The notes: a model not told the origin generated them from the letters alone. Counted from the stretch's first letter, positions 16,575-26,254 are shown. The stretch is DNA of 64,000 nucleotides from DAOULT01 sp964646625 (GCA_964646625.1 CAZYHC010000010.1:56004-120003), one strand, 5' to 3'. Numbers and translations: made by a program.

Positions 16575-17435
16575 ATGATCAAAATCGTGACCGATAGCAC
16601 CGCTTATCTACCCGCCGACCTGCTGGAACAGTACGACATTCGCGTCGCTCCCCTCAAGGTCCTCTTCGGTGAACGCTCTTTTCAGGAAGGGATCGATCTT
16701 AGCACCCGAGACTTCTATCGGATGCTGGGCCAGGCCAGCCAGTTGCCCACCACTTCGCAGCCCTCGGCTGGCGAGTTCCTGGACGTTTACTCAGAATTGA
16801 GCGCCGAAGGACACGAGATCATATCCATTCACATCTCTGGCAAACTCAGCGGCACTATCGGCTCAGCCACATCCGCCCGCCGTTCTTTGCTGGAAATACA
16901 GCCAGAGGCTAAAATCACCATCATCGATTCTCTCTCCACGGCGATGGGGTTGGGCATGATGGTCATTACCGCGGCCCAGGCCGCCGCGGCCGGCCAAACG
17001 GCCGAGCAAATCGTGCCCAAAGTGGAGCGCATGATCCGGGACATGCACGTCATCTTCTTGGTCGATACTCTGGAATATCTCCACAAGGGGGGACGCATTG
17101 GGGGCGCCGCGGCTCTGCTGGGCACCCTGTTGAGCATCAAGCCCGTCCTTTGTCTTCAGGAGGGGCGGGTCGAGCCTCTGGACAAAGTGCGGAGCAGAGG
17201 CAAAGCCTTGCGACGGCTGGTGGAGATCGCCGTGGAACGGGTGGGGGCACGACCGGTCAAGGTGGCCGTAGGTCATGGCGAAGCCCCTGAGGAGGCTGCT
17301 CTCCTGGGAAAAGCGGTTCGCTCACTCCTTCGCTGTCGCGAACTGTATTGGTGCGAAATAGGGTCGGTGGTGGGCACTCATGCCGGGCCTGGGGTGCTGG
17401 GCCTGGGGATCTGTCCTGACCATGAACTCGATTGA
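16575..17435 (+). CDS. degV: DegV-family fatty-acid-binding protein
   Basis: DegV/FakB proteins bind a fatty acid and present it to a fatty-acid kinase. Hallmarks are the N-terminal IVTDSTAYLPADL, the LPTTSQPSAGEF loop, ISIHISGKLSGT (binding loop) and the DTLEYLHKGGRIGG segment. The 286-residue length is typical. The GGGGAGGAG site before ATG 16575 decides the start; the open frame upstream to 16512 overlaps the previous gene. No FakA kinase is in the window. Confidence 0.9.
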   Translation: MIKIVTDSTAYLPADLLEQYDIRVAPLKVLFGERSFQEGIDLSTRDFYRMLGQASQLPTTSQPSAGEFLDVYSELSAEGHEIISIHISGKLSGTIGSATSARRSLLEIQPEAKITIIDSLSTAMGLGMMVITAAQAAAAGQTAEQIVPKVERMIRDMHVIFLVDTLEYLHKGGRIGGAAALLGTLLSIKPVLCLQEGRVEPLDKVRSRGKALRRLVEIAVERVGARPVKVAVGHGEAPEEAALLGKAVRSLLRCRELYWCEIGSVVGTHAGPGVLGLGICPDHELD

Positions 17436-17522
17436 ATCAGGCGTAACCTTCTCCGTCCTTTGGTGTTCTAACAAGGAGAGCACATTTCGCAGAACGATCG
17501 TTGTTGCGGAAAGGGCTCCTCA

Positions 17523-18086
17523 GTGATAAATGATGAAGAGACTTTGGTACAGAGAGCCAAGCAGGATCCAGCGGCTTTCGGCTTGCTGTACGAAAGATAT
17601 GTAAAGAAGATTTACAACTACATCTTTTACCGCGTGGGCAACCACCACGACGCCGAGGACCTGACCTCCAAGACGTTTTATAAGGCGCTGGACAACATAG
17701 ATCGCTACGTCAGTTGGGGTGTGCCTTTCTCGGCCTGGCTGTATCGCATTGCCCACAACCTGGTGGCTAACTGGCATCGTGACCGTAGCCGTCGCAAAGT
17801 GATTTCTCTAGAGGGCCTGGTGGTGGTCGATGGAGGTGGAGACCGCCCCGAAAAAGCAGCCGAAACCGGCGAAGAAAGGGAAGAACTGCTGAAGGTTATC
17901 CGCCGACTGCCCACCGACCGCCAGCAATTGCTCGTTCTCAAGTTTGTGGAACACATGACCAACGCCCAGATCGGTCAGATCATGGGACGTAGCGAGGGGG
18001 CCATTAAGTCCCTTTATCACCGTACCTTGATCACCCTGCGTAAAGAGCTTAAGAAGTACAGAGCCGACGAAGAGCAGAAAAGTTAA
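17523..18086 (+). CDS. ECF-like RNA polymerase sigma factor
   Basis: 187 residues, GTG start. Region 2 is residues ~10-80 (FGLLYERYVKKIYNYIFYRV, then HDAEDLTSKTFYKAL and the -10-binding FSAWLYRIAHNLVANWHR). Region 4 is residues ~115-175 (LPTDRQQLLVLKFVEHMTNA and IGQIMGRSEGAIKSLYHRTL helix-turn-helix). No region 3, so ECF group. The next gene, 156 bp downstream, is a membrane protein of the kind that often serves as its anti-sigma factor in this phylum. Confidence 0.88.
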   Translation: MINDEETLVQRAKQDPAAFGLLYERYVKKIYNYIFYRVGNHHDAEDLTSKTFYKALDNIDRYVSWGVPFSAWLYRIAHNLVANWHRDRSRRKVISLEGLVVVDGGGDRPEKAAETGEEREELLKVIRRLPTDRQQLLVLKFVEHMTNAQIGQIMGRSEGAIKSLYHRTLITLRKELKKYRADEEQKS

Positions 18087-18242
18087 GGCTGCTCTTACCA
18101 GGGTGGTGGTTTGGCGGACACATAGATTATGGGCACAGACGACATGGATCGATAGGGTGCTCTGATCTTTATTTGATGGGATAAGCCTCCCCTGCCGTAG
18201 AGAATGCAAAGAGGCAATACTCTGCTAAGGAAGGTTAAAAAC

Positions 18243-18623
18243 ATGGAGGACAAAGTATTAACCGAGATATTGATAGCCCACGTTGATCGACCGGACGAGG
18301 GACGGCGTAACGGGGAAGATTACCTGGAGATGTTCCCCGCTTACCGTTCTGAGTTGGAGCCGCTGTTGACCACGGCCGAGATGGTGCAGGAGGTTCTGCA
18401 ACCTGTGGAGCCCCCCCCAGCCTTCTGCGAAAATTTGCGTCAGGGCCTGTTGGTTGCAGCTCAGAAGAAAGCAGCCGCCCGCCAGGCCCAGCCGGCCCGA
18501 CTTCCTGGCCGGGGACTTCTCATTGGGGCGGCGGTGGGCTCTGCCCTGTCCGTGATCGGGCTTATCGCTTATTTTTTACGCAGCCGCGCCCAGGGCAAGG
18601 CCCAAACCATTTCTTCTGGTTAA
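18243..18623 (+). CDS. Small membrane protein, probable anti-sigma partner
   Basis: About 126 residues from ATG 18243 with AAGGAAGG upstream. The N-terminal cytoplasmic part has the pattern DRPDEGRRNGEDYLEMFPAY and then RSELEPLLTTAEMV, which is seen in short proteins encoded behind ECF sigma factors in Chloroflexota-like genomes (from memory). One membrane helix lies at ~102-121. The zinc-binding His-x3-Cys-x2-Cys of classical ZAS anti-sigma factors is absent. Anti-sigma role is inferred from position and topology. Confidence 0.6.
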   Translation: MEDKVLTEILIAHVDRPDEGRRNGEDYLEMFPAYRSELEPLLTTAEMVQEVLQPVEPPPAFCENLRQGLLVAAQKKAAARQAQPARLPGRGLLIGAAVGSALSVIGLIAYFLRSRAQGKAQTISSG

Positions 18624-18683
18624 GCAAATTTTGGGTCTTTTGGGTTTTATTGGAAAATTTGGATTAGCAGAGGTGGAGAAATA

Positions 18684-19805
18684 ATGGTAAGATACGCGCG
18701 GATCACTGGCTGGGGTAAGCACGTTCCCGAAAAGGTGCTGACTAACCACGATCTGGAGAAGATGGTGGATACCAGTGATGAATGGATCATGACCCGCACG
18801 GGGATCCGGGAGCGCCGAGTGGCCGCTCCCAAGGAGACAACCAGCACGATGGCGGTGAAGGCCGGTCGCCGGGCTCTGGAAGTGGCGGGCCTGGACGCCA
18901 GAGAGTTGGACCTGATCATCGTGGCTACCTATTCGCCAGATCATCTGTTGGCCCCGGTAGCCAGCATGGTCCAGGATAAACTGGGAGCCAGTCGAGCCAG
19001 CGCCTTCGACCTGGGGGCAGGCTGTACAGGTTTTATCTACGCTCTGGCAACCGGACATCAATTCATCGCCTGCGGGACCTACGATAACGTACTGATCATC
19101 GGGGCGGAGGTCAACACCCGCTTCCTCGATTGGCAAGATCGTAACACCTGCGTTCTCTTCGGAGACGGCGCGGGGGCAGTGGTCCTTCAGGCCAGCCAGG
19201 TGCCGAGTGGGATCACCTCCATGGTGATGGGCTCAGATGGCTCAGGCACCGAGCATATATTCATCCCCGGTGGTGGGTCCCGTCATCCCTTCGACGAGGC
19301 AGTGCTGGCACGGCGCGAGCACTTCATTAAGATGGACGGGAGCAAGGTCTTCAAGTTCGCCAGCCGGATTCTCAGTCAGGCCACCCTGGCCGCGGTGGAG
19401 AACTGCGGCCTTTCTCTGGATGACATCGCCCTGGTGATCCCTCACCAGGCCAATGCGCGTATCCTCGAAGCAGCCTGTAAAAAAATGGAACTGCCGCCAG
19501 AGAAGATGTACACGAACCTGGAACGCTATGGCAACACCTCTGCGGCTTCGGTGCCCATTGCTTTATGTGAAGCGGTCGAGGAGGGCCGTATCCACGACGG
19601 GGACAATATCGTGCTGGTCGGGTTCGGGGCCGGACTGACCTGGGGGGCCATGCTGGTGCACTGGGGTGTACCAGAAGTATTACCTATACCCTGGAAGTTC
19701 CTGCTGGGGTTCGAGGTGCCCTCTGTGGTGCGTGACGCCGCCCTGACCGTGTCGAGCCTGGCCGGGCTGCTGCTGTTGCCTTTCCTTTCCAGGAGCAAAG
19801 ATTAA
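18684..19805 (+). CDS. fabH: Beta-ketoacyl-ACP synthase III-like enzyme with C-terminal extension
   Basis: Condenses acyl-CoA with malonyl-ACP to start fatty-acid synthesis. The triad is intact: Cys114 in LGAGCTGF, His254 in IPHQANARI and Asn284 in YGNTSAAS. The terminal GFGAGLTWGA is also present. At 373 residues it is ~45 longer than typical FabH. The extra tail after ~325 is hydrophobic (LTVSSLAGLLLLPFLSR) and may associate with the membrane. It stands alone rather than in a fab cluster, so a role in a secondary lipid or polyketide starter reaction cannot be excluded. Confidence 0.87.
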   Translation: MVRYARITGWGKHVPEKVLTNHDLEKMVDTSDEWIMTRTGIRERRVAAPKETTSTMAVKAGRRALEVAGLDARELDLIIVATYSPDHLLAPVASMVQDKLGASRASAFDLGAGCTGFIYALATGHQFIACGTYDNVLIIGAEVNTRFLDWQDRNTCVLFGDGAGAVVLQASQVPSGITSMVMGSDGSGTEHIFIPGGGSRHPFDEAVLARREHFIKMDGSKVFKFASRILSQATLAAVENCGLSLDDIALVIPHQANARILEAACKKMELPPEKMYTNLERYGNTSAASVPIALCEAVEEGRIHDGDNIVLVGFGAGLTWGAMLVHWGVPEVLPIPWKFLLGFEVPSVVRDAALTVSSLAGLLLLPFLSRSKD

Positions 19806-19835
19806 TAACCGACGATTCCAGTACCAGACCCTTCC

Positions 19836-20519
19836 TCACTCTTCATTTTCTGGCTTCTTTGCTGGCACCTCGAAGCGATAGCCTACACCTCGCACCGTGC
19901 GCAGATAGACAGGTGAACCAGGGCTATCTTCTATTTTCTCCCGCAGCCAGCGCACATGAACGTCCAAGGTCCTGGTATCCCCCAGATAATCAGTGTTCCA
20001 TACCTCTTTCATCAGCGTCCTGCGGGTTAGCACCTCACCTGGGTTGTTTACAAAGACCTCCAATAGCCTGGCTTGCTTAGGAGTCAGCCTATATTCCCTG
20101 TCCCCTTTGGTAACCATGCGCTTCCTCACATCCAAAGTCAGATCACCCATCCGCAAGATCTCTTCCAGCCTGCGCTCCACCACCTTTTTGATGCGGTTAA
20201 CCAGCTTACGTATGGTGAAAGGTCGAGCCAGGTGGAAATCGACTTGCATCCTCTCATCGAGCTCCTCGCCCTCGGCTGTTATCAGGATAACCGATACTCC
20301 TTGCAGCCGCTTGCTCAGAGCCTGATAAGTTTTCCGGCTGTCCAGATCGGGCGGAGCAGCATCCAGAATCAATAAATCGTGTTCATTGGATCTGAGTTGT
20401 GACGAAGCTTCTTTTGCGCTGTGTACAACCGTCACCTCATAACCCTTTTCCAGCAAACGCTGACTGAGGGCATTCACCTGGGGCCTGTCCTGCTCAACGA
20501 ATAGAATTTGCACAGTCAT
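19836..20519 (-). CDS. OmpR-family response regulator with atypical receiver
   Basis: ATG 20519 has GGAGG at 9 nt on the minus strand; the longer frame to 20600 has no site. The receiver (1-115) keeps the phospho-acceptor Asp53 (LLILDAAPPD) and an acidic pair (VEQD). The conserved KPF lysine is Arg (LARPF) and the usual DxMMP after the Asp is missing. The C-terminal winged helix (130-225) has RLTPKQARLLEVFVNNPGEV and the recognition region DTRTLDVHVRWLREKI. The kinase partner is not adjacent. Convergent with fabH, 30 bp between stops. Confidence 0.85.
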   Translation of the reverse strand: MTVQILFVEQDRPQVNALSQRLLEKGYEVTVVHSAKEASSQLRSNEHDLLILDAAPPDLDSRKTYQALSKRLQGVSVILITAEGEELDERMQVDFHLARPFTIRKLVNRIKKVVERRLEEILRMGDLTLDVRKRMVTKGDREYRLTPKQARLLEVFVNNPGEVLTRRTLMKEVWNTDYLGDTRTLDVHVRWLREKIEDSPGSPVYLRTVRGVGYRFEVPAKKPENEE

Positions 20520-20990
20520 CGCTTCATACCTCCACAGCGCCGAGGTATCGGCTACCCGACGGTCTAAAGATTGGGCGGCTCTGGGGAATAGACCCTTCAA
20601 CCAACAACAAAGTAGAGGAGTGATAAGTGCTTATCCTAAAAATAGATCGAGCATCCTGCCCGACGTATGGGTTCTCACCATAGGACACCGCGCCGGATGT
20701 GCAGACTTCAATGTTCTGAATTTTCTCCCTCTTTAATTATACCTCATCAAAGCCATTATCGCAACACCCAATTCTCCAGGCGCTCGTTTTCATACCCGGC
20801 GAAAAACAACTGAACCCACAACCTGTAGTAGTCACAGATAGAGAATACACAACATCTTGTGGTGAGAGACGGGCTCCCTAATCTGACACAATCCATTCCC
20901 AAATGGCGTATTTCAACTTTCCAGGAGTCCGACGTTTTGAAAGTGCCAGGTTCCTCCCCGGATCACCGGAAAGCAACGGATGAGAGCGGC
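20520..20990. other. Long divergent intergenic region
   Basis: No gene recognised. It holds a perfect 14-bp palindrome GATAAGTGCTTATC at 20622-20635, about 100 bp upstream of the OmpR-type regulator start, a plausible operator. The rest shows AT-rich patches and no convincing ORF or RNA structure by eye. Confidence 0.45.
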
Positions 20991-21019
20991 TTGCGACAGC
21001 GGTCGGATTATAGTAAAAT
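20991..21019 (+). promoter_or_regulatory. Probable promoter of the PP2C-like/propeller gene
   Basis: TTGCGA at 20991-20996, 17-bp spacer, TAAAAT at 21014-21019, about 70 bp before the start codon. Confidence 0.55.
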
Positions 21020-21088
21020 AAATAAAACCGCTATCTATGCTCTTACTTTTCATCGGAGTTGCAAGAACGAGTAAAGGATGATAAAATA

Positions 21089-23314
21089 ATGGGTAAAGTG
21101 GGTGGAACTATGAGCGTTAAACTGGACACTGCCGTTGGTCAGCTTCATATTGCCCAAGGGGTCGTGCAGGAAGAGAGTGATAACGTTCTGGTGATGCAAC
21201 CCTCATCGCTCCTCCCCCTGGGACGGGATAAAGGCCACCTGTACGCCGTGATTGAACTGGAAGGCCAGCCTCCAGGCCGCGATGAAACCTGTCGCCGGTT
21301 GATAGAGATCATCGAGAAGGGTTATCGGCGCGCGCCGGGCAGCGTCACGGCCCGGCTGCGTCAGGCCATAGAGGAAGCCAATGCCTTCCTCTACGAAGCC
21401 AATCGGCAGGCCATCCAGGATGACCAACGAAGTGGCGGAGTGACCTGCATCGTATTCAAAGATGGAAACGTCTACGTCGGCCAGGCTGGCCCGGCCCTGG
21501 CCTATGTAGCCCGTAAAGGGAAACTGTGGCGTTACCCCAAAACCTCCCCCTGGCTGGATGCTGCTCCTCCTGAGCCTGGCGAGAGCTACTCCCCTCCCCT
21601 GGGGGCCGGACGCAAGGTGGAAATCAATTTTGCCCACTGCCAGGTACAGCCTGGAGACATCATCCTGTTGGCTACCAGCGCCCTGGCCTCCCGGGCCAGT
21701 CACCGAGAAGTGACCGAGGCGGTGGTCTATCAAGGGGTCGAAGCGGCCTTGAAAAACTTGCGTGCTTTGGCCGGACAGGCGGATCTGTCCGCTGTCGTGG
21801 TCGAGGTCATGGCCGCCGAGAAAGCGGAAGCCGCCCCGCAGAAACCGGCTCGTGAAAAGACCAGGGCCGTCCCGATTGAGCGAGCTCCTCGGCTTCCCAG
21901 CCCGGAGTGGGGCGCTCTTCTGAGCAGTCTGGGTCAGGGTTTGGCCTCCATCCTGACTTTTCTTTTAAACGCCCTTAAGGTGCTGGCAGGACGCATTCTG
22001 CCTGGCGCGGAGCCTGAGACCTTACCCCGCCCCCGCCCTGCCCGAAAACGCGACCGTCGTCGTCCTCGCGCTCCGACCCCGGCCAGAGGCCCAGGTAAAA
22101 GGGTCTATTTGATCGGGCTGGCGGTGGCTATCCCCCTCATCGTGGCTCTGGCGGTGGTCACGGTCTCTCTCCGGCAAGACCAGACTTCACGGGATCGCCT
22201 GGATGAACTGGTGCAGCAGGCGCGGGCCAAACACGAACAAGCCCTGGCTCATACAGGCGATAAAGAAACCGTCAGACAGCTCTTACGCCAGGCCAAGGCT
22301 TTGCTGGAGGAGGCCATGCGCCTGAACCCCAAAGAAGCTCCCCAGGCCATAGGCGATCTGGGCCGGGCAATCCAGGATAAACTGGACGAAATCAACAACG
22401 TGATCAAACTGTACTGGACCCCCGTTCTATACGAATACCAGAACATAAGCAGCGACCCCGGTCGGGTGATCGTCAATGGCCTCGATGTCTACGTCCTGGA
22501 TGAAGGCGCCGACTGCGTTTACAAACACCTTTTGAACGAGGCCGGAGATGCTCTGGAGGAAACGGAGGACGATCCCGTCCTGGTATGTGAGGGCCATCAG
22601 GTGGGCGACGTCGTGGTAGGAGAGATAGTGGACATGGTTTGGATGCCGGTTGGTGGAGGACGACAGACCAGCAACCTTCTCATCCTGGAAAAAGGAGGAG
22701 CTTTGCTCGAATACAGTCCCACCTGGGGGCTAAAGGTCTTACCCGTAGGTCAAAAGGAACGCTGGCGTGCTCCTCAGGTGATGGGCAGCTATTTTGGCAA
22801 CCTGTACCTCCTCGACCTCCAGTTAAACCAGATCCTCAAATACCTGCCTACCGCCGACGGGGGATACAGCAACCCCCCGCAGGATTACCTGGACCCTGAA
22901 GGCGGGGTTGATCTGGCGGGGGCGGTGGATATGACTATCGACGGCTTTATCTACGTTCTCTTCACCGACGGCAATATCACCAAACTTCTTTCCTCTGGCG
23001 AACCCTCTTCCGGCCAGCCGGTGCTTTTCGAACAAACCGAGCTTGACGAACCCCTGCGCAATCCAACCGCCATCTTTACCGGCCCAGAAGAAGAAGTCAA
23101 GTCTATCTACGTGGCCGATGCCGGTAACAAACGCATCGTGCAGTTTAGCAAAGAAGGAGGCTTTGAACGACAATTCAAGGCCGACGACGATACCTTCGAT
23201 AGATTGAAAGGCTGCTTCGTTGACGAGATAGGCGACAGGCTTTACCTGGTCAGCGGCAACAAGCTATACCTGGCTAACATCCCCTCTGCCTCGGCGGCTC
23301 AGGCCAGCCGGTGA
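21089..23314 (+). CDS. Membrane protein: degenerate PP2C-like domain, one TM, NHL-type beta-propeller
   Basis: Start is ATG 21089 (AAAGGA at 10 nt) or 21110. Residues ~10-235 follow the PP2C fold pattern (GGVTCIVFKDGNVYVGQAGPALAYVARKGKLWRY, seen in parts VTCIVFKDGNVYVGQAGPAL and AYVARKGKLWRY). The metal-binding DGMGG and GDS aspartates are missing, the latter replaced by QAGPALAY, so it is probably a pseudophosphatase. A basic Pro/Arg linker and one transmembrane helix (~338-358) follow. An extracytoplasmic helical segment then leads into an NHL/SMP30-like propeller (~430-735; repeats such as VYVLDEGADCVY, GNLYLLDLQLNQILKY, KSIYVADAGNKRIVQFSKEG). It could transmit a signal across the membrane. 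Confidence 0.65.
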   Translation: MGKVGGTMSVKLDTAVGQLHIAQGVVQEESDNVLVMQPSSLLPLGRDKGHLYAVIELEGQPPGRDETCRRLIEIIEKGYRRAPGSVTARLRQAIEEANAFLYEANRQAIQDDQRSGGVTCIVFKDGNVYVGQAGPALAYVARKGKLWRYPKTSPWLDAAPPEPGESYSPPLGAGRKVEINFAHCQVQPGDIILLATSALASRASHREVTEAVVYQGVEAALKNLRALAGQADLSAVVVEVMAAEKAEAAPQKPAREKTRAVPIERAPRLPSPEWGALLSSLGQGLASILTFLLNALKVLAGRILPGAEPETLPRPRPARKRDRRRPRAPTPARGPGKRVYLIGLAVAIPLIVALAVVTVSLRQDQTSRDRLDELVQQARAKHEQALAHTGDKETVRQLLRQAKALLEEAMRLNPKEAPQAIGDLGRAIQDKLDEINNVIKLYWTPVLYEYQNISSDPGRVIVNGLDVYVLDEGADCVYKHLLNEAGDALEETEDDPVLVCEGHQVGDVVVGEIVDMVWMPVGGGRQTSNLLILEKGGALLEYSPTWGLKVLPVGQKERWRAPQVMGSYFGNLYLLDLQLNQILKYLPTADGGYSNPPQDYLDPEGGVDLAGAVDMTIDGFIYVLFTDGNITKLLSSGEPSSGQPVLFEQTELDEPLRNPTAIFTGPEEEVKSIYVADAGNKRIVQFSKEGGFERQFKADDDTFDRLKGCFVDEIGDRLYLVSGNKLYLANIPSASAAQASR

Positions 23315-23393
23315 GCGGACAAAATCAAGAAATACCTCCGATTGTTTCAATCCATCCCTATCCAAAATTAAAAATGTGAAAAGGGGGAGAATA

Positions 23394-25440
23394 ATGAACG
23401 TCCGCAGGCATATCCAATTATTTCTCAGCCTGGCGGTGGGGCTATTGGCTTTGGCTTGCATCATAAGCCTGGCTACGGCCCAGGGCCCCGACCAGGACCA
23501 CACCCCCCTGGACCTCCCCGAACTGCGGGATGAGGCCCGGGAACGCCGGGCATCCCCGACGGGGCGCGAGCTCGAAGCTCAGGGGATAGAGGCGGCAGCC
23601 GACGTGCGGCCGCCCGGCTCTTTCGACGTCGTCCTCCTGAGCGAGGACTTTGAGTGGACTAGTGACCGGTGGGTCTCCGATGGGCTGTGGCACGACGTGC
23701 TGGGGTACCCGGACATCCCTGCCAGTCCCTACGCCAGAAACCATAGCCCTATTTACAGCATGTGGTACGGCCAGGACGGCACGGGCAATTACGACACCGG
23801 CGCCCAGACCACCGGCTGGATGACCGCCACGCAACTCATCACCATCCCCACCTCGGCCGTCTCGGTCACCGTCTCCTTCTGGAGCTGGGAGGAGACGGAG
23901 CAGTCGGGGGGGCCCCAGGTGCCCACCCCCGGCGCCCTGCGCCTGGGACTTGCGAGGGCTTTTCATCTCCGGCACGGTCGATACTACCTGGCAACCACTC
24001 TGGAATACCTGGTTCACCCCGACCGTGGAGCAGCAGTGGCACCAGGTGGTGGCCGACATCACCGCCTACCGGGGGCAGGCAGTGCGTCTGGCGTTCCTCT
24101 TCCACAGCTTCGACGCCAACCACAACGCCTACGAGGGCTGGTACCTGGACGACATCGCCATCGTCGCCCGCGGCGTCTCGGTGCCGGGCTACAGCCTGAC
24201 CGATTCCTGGGTGCAGTCCTTCTACGAGGACTACCCCAACTCCACGCCTGACCAGGAGGGCTACCTGGACCGCGTGGAGGCGACCGGCGTCATCTCCTGG
24301 CAGGTGACGAACGACGGCGACGAGCAGGGCGATGTGGCGGTGGCAGCCCACCCGGAGAGCAACATGCCCATCGTCTGGACCCATCTTTACACCAATCCCC
24401 ACGGCGTGCCCGTTGGCGACGTGGAGTACACGGCCCTGAACCGGGACGGCAGCACGAGCGTGCCCATCATTAAAGTAACCGACAATTCGGGGGCGACCTT
24501 CCCGCCGGTAGAGGATTCCGGCCCCACCGTGGCGGTCAACCCGCAAGACGGCAGCACCGTCATTGTCTGGACGCATTGCCTCTCCTGCCCGGTCTCCAAT
24601 CAGACCCGGGTGTACAATATACACTACGCTATCCGCAATGCTGTCGGCGGAGCGGTGACCGGGCCGGTAGTGCTGAGCAACAACACCGACAACAACGTGC
24701 AAGACCACGACCCGGCGGTGGAGGCTTTCCCTGATGGCAACGTCCTCATCGCCTGGCGACACCGGGACTATAACACATCCCTGTACGACGTCTTCTACAC
24801 CGTCGTGGACCGCAGGGGCAACATGGTCAAAGCTATAGACAACCTGTCGGGCAGCCCCGATAAACCCCATCTCATCCGCCTGGCCCGCCTGGCCGACGGG
24901 AACATCCTGGTCGTCTGGCTGGAGGGCTCCCGTGAGATCTTCTACGCCGTGGTGGATAGCAGCGGGAGCGTGGTGAAAGCCCCCACCAACCTGACCAACT
25001 ATGGCAGCAGCGGGACGGGAGGCTGGTACTCCGAGGCGGTAGGGCTGGCTAACGGCAACAGCATCATCGCCTGGACTGAGCTTACGGACGACTGGACTGT
25101 GGCCCAGATCAGGTACACCGTGCTGGGCGGCACCTACAACGTGGTCAAGCCCCCCGCCACCCTCGCCAACCCCTACAACGCGGCGTTCAACGGGCCCATC
25201 TCTATGGCCGCCGACGAGGCGGATGCGGCCATCCTGACCTGGGGGAACATCAGCTATCCCTACGTCCAGATATACTACGCCCGCCTGGACAACCAGGGGA
25301 ACGTGCTGACCGCGCCGACCATCTACCGCCAGACGCGGGGGAGCAACATCTTCCCTTCGTCGCGGGGGTACGGTATAGGAGGGGTTAGCGCCCCGAGGGG
25401 TACTTACCTGCCCCTCATCCAGAGAAACGACCAACAGTGA
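23394..25440 (+). pseudogene. Secreted propeller/lectin-like protein with a frameshift at a G7 tract
   Basis: Two overlapping frames make one protein. The first starts at ATG 23394 (GGGGGAGA upstream) with a signal peptide to about ...ATAQG. It continues into a choice-of-anchor/MAM-like beta-sandwich (VVLLSEDFEW, then SVTVSFWSWEE). The second frame is coding to 25440: the sandwich resumes (WYLDDIAIVARG), and repeated strands PVDVEYTALNRDG-, NILVVWLEGSREIFYAVVDS- and NSIIAWTEL-type follow as a propeller. The protein ends in TYLPLIQRN, a terminus common on Chloroflexota secreted proteins. Removing one G from the seven at 23906-23912 joins the frames. It may be a sequencing error, phase variation or real decay. 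Confidence 0.7.
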
Positions 25441-25451
25441 AATAGGGTCTG

Positions 25452-25516
25452 TTCCCTTTTGGGCGAAAATGAGTTATAATAGCCGTGTCGTGGCAAGCGG
25501 GGCGGACGCTTACAAA
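25452..25516 (+). repeat. 65-bp direct repeat, copy 1 (carries TATAAT)
   Basis: Matches 26322-26386 at exactly 870 bp spacing with 4 mismatches in 65 (hand count). Contains TATAAT at 25475-25480 and a small stem AAGCG/CGCTT. It sits directly before the DUF433 gene and probably supplies its promoter. Confidence 0.9.
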
Positions 25517-25574
25517 AGAAGTCGTGTTCAACGTCTCCCTGGAACACATCATTAGTTTGATTGAACACAGATAG

Positions 25575-25907
25575 ATGGGAAAGGCGGTTCGGATTATGTT
25601 GGTTGAAACTCGATACGAACACGTGGTACTCGACGAACAGGGCGTCCCCACCATTGCGGGCACGACGATGAAGGTGAAAGAACTGGTCGCCGAACGACTG
25701 GCCTGGGGATGGAGCCCGGAGGAATTGCTCATCAATCATCCTTACCTGACTCTGGGGCAGATATATTCGGCCCTGGCTTATTACGCTGACCACCAGGCCG
25801 AGATAGACGAGGAGATTGAAGCGGACGATCAGTATGTGGACGAACTTCGCAGAAATGCCGAACCCTCACCGCTGGTCGTCCGGCTGAAGAATCAAGGGCT
25901 GATCTGA
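25575..25907 (+). CDS. DUF433 antitoxin-like protein
   Basis: 110 residues with the DUF433 pattern: HVVLDEQGVPTIAGTTMKVK (the beta-hairpin G-P-x-I-x-G-T/R motif), then RLAWGWSPEELLINHPYLTLGQIYSALAYY helix-turn-helix, here in two parts RLAWGWSPEELLINHP and YLTLGQIYSALAYY. The family pairs with PIN-like DUF5615 proteins as VapB-like antitoxins. It overlaps the downstream gene by the shared base of TGATG. Start at 25575 or the in-frame ATG at 25596, which has AAAGG upstream. Confidence 0.85.
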   Translation: MGKAVRIMLVETRYEHVVLDEQGVPTIAGTTMKVKELVAERLAWGWSPEELLINHPYLTLGQIYSALAYYADHQAEIDEEIEADDQYVDELRRNAEPSPLVVRLKNQGLI

Positions 25908-26254
25908 TGTCGCTGGCCCTCTACATGAACGAACATGTGCCTAAGCCCATCACGGTAGGACTTCGCATCCGTGGTGTGGACGTATTGACGGCCCAGGAGG
26001 ACGGGCACAGGGCGACAGACGACGCGATTTTGTTTGAGCGCGCCGCTGAGTTGGGCCGCGTGATGTTTTCATTTGACACCGATATGCTGCGTGAAGCAAC
26101 GAGACGGCAGCAGAATGAAGTCTCGTTCGCCGGTCTGGTTTTTGCACACCCGACCCGGATTTCAGTAGGAGAGTGCATCCGCGATTTAGAAATCATTGCT
26201 AAGGCCGGCGAACCGGCGGATGTGGTCGATCAGATTGTGTATCTGCCGCTGTAG
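25907..26254 (+). CDS. DUF5615 PIN-like toxin
   Basis: 115 residues matching the DUF5615/Mut7-C PIN-like fold: LALYMNEHVPKPITVGLRIRGVDVLTAQEDG (seen as LYMNEHVP and GVDVLTAQEDG), ATDDAILFERAAELGRVMFSFDTDML. Acidic residues of the PIN-like site (Glu/Asp in NEH, TDDAIL and FDTDM) are present. Predicted ribonuclease toxin, coupled to DUF433. The initial Asp of the LxDENLP motif is Asn in MNEHVP, so activity may be reduced. Confidence 0.85.
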   Translation: MSLALYMNEHVPKPITVGLRIRGVDVLTAQEDGHRATDDAILFERAAELGRVMFSFDTDMLREATRRQQNEVSFAGLVFAHPTRISVGECIRDLEIIAKAGEPADVVDQIVYLPL

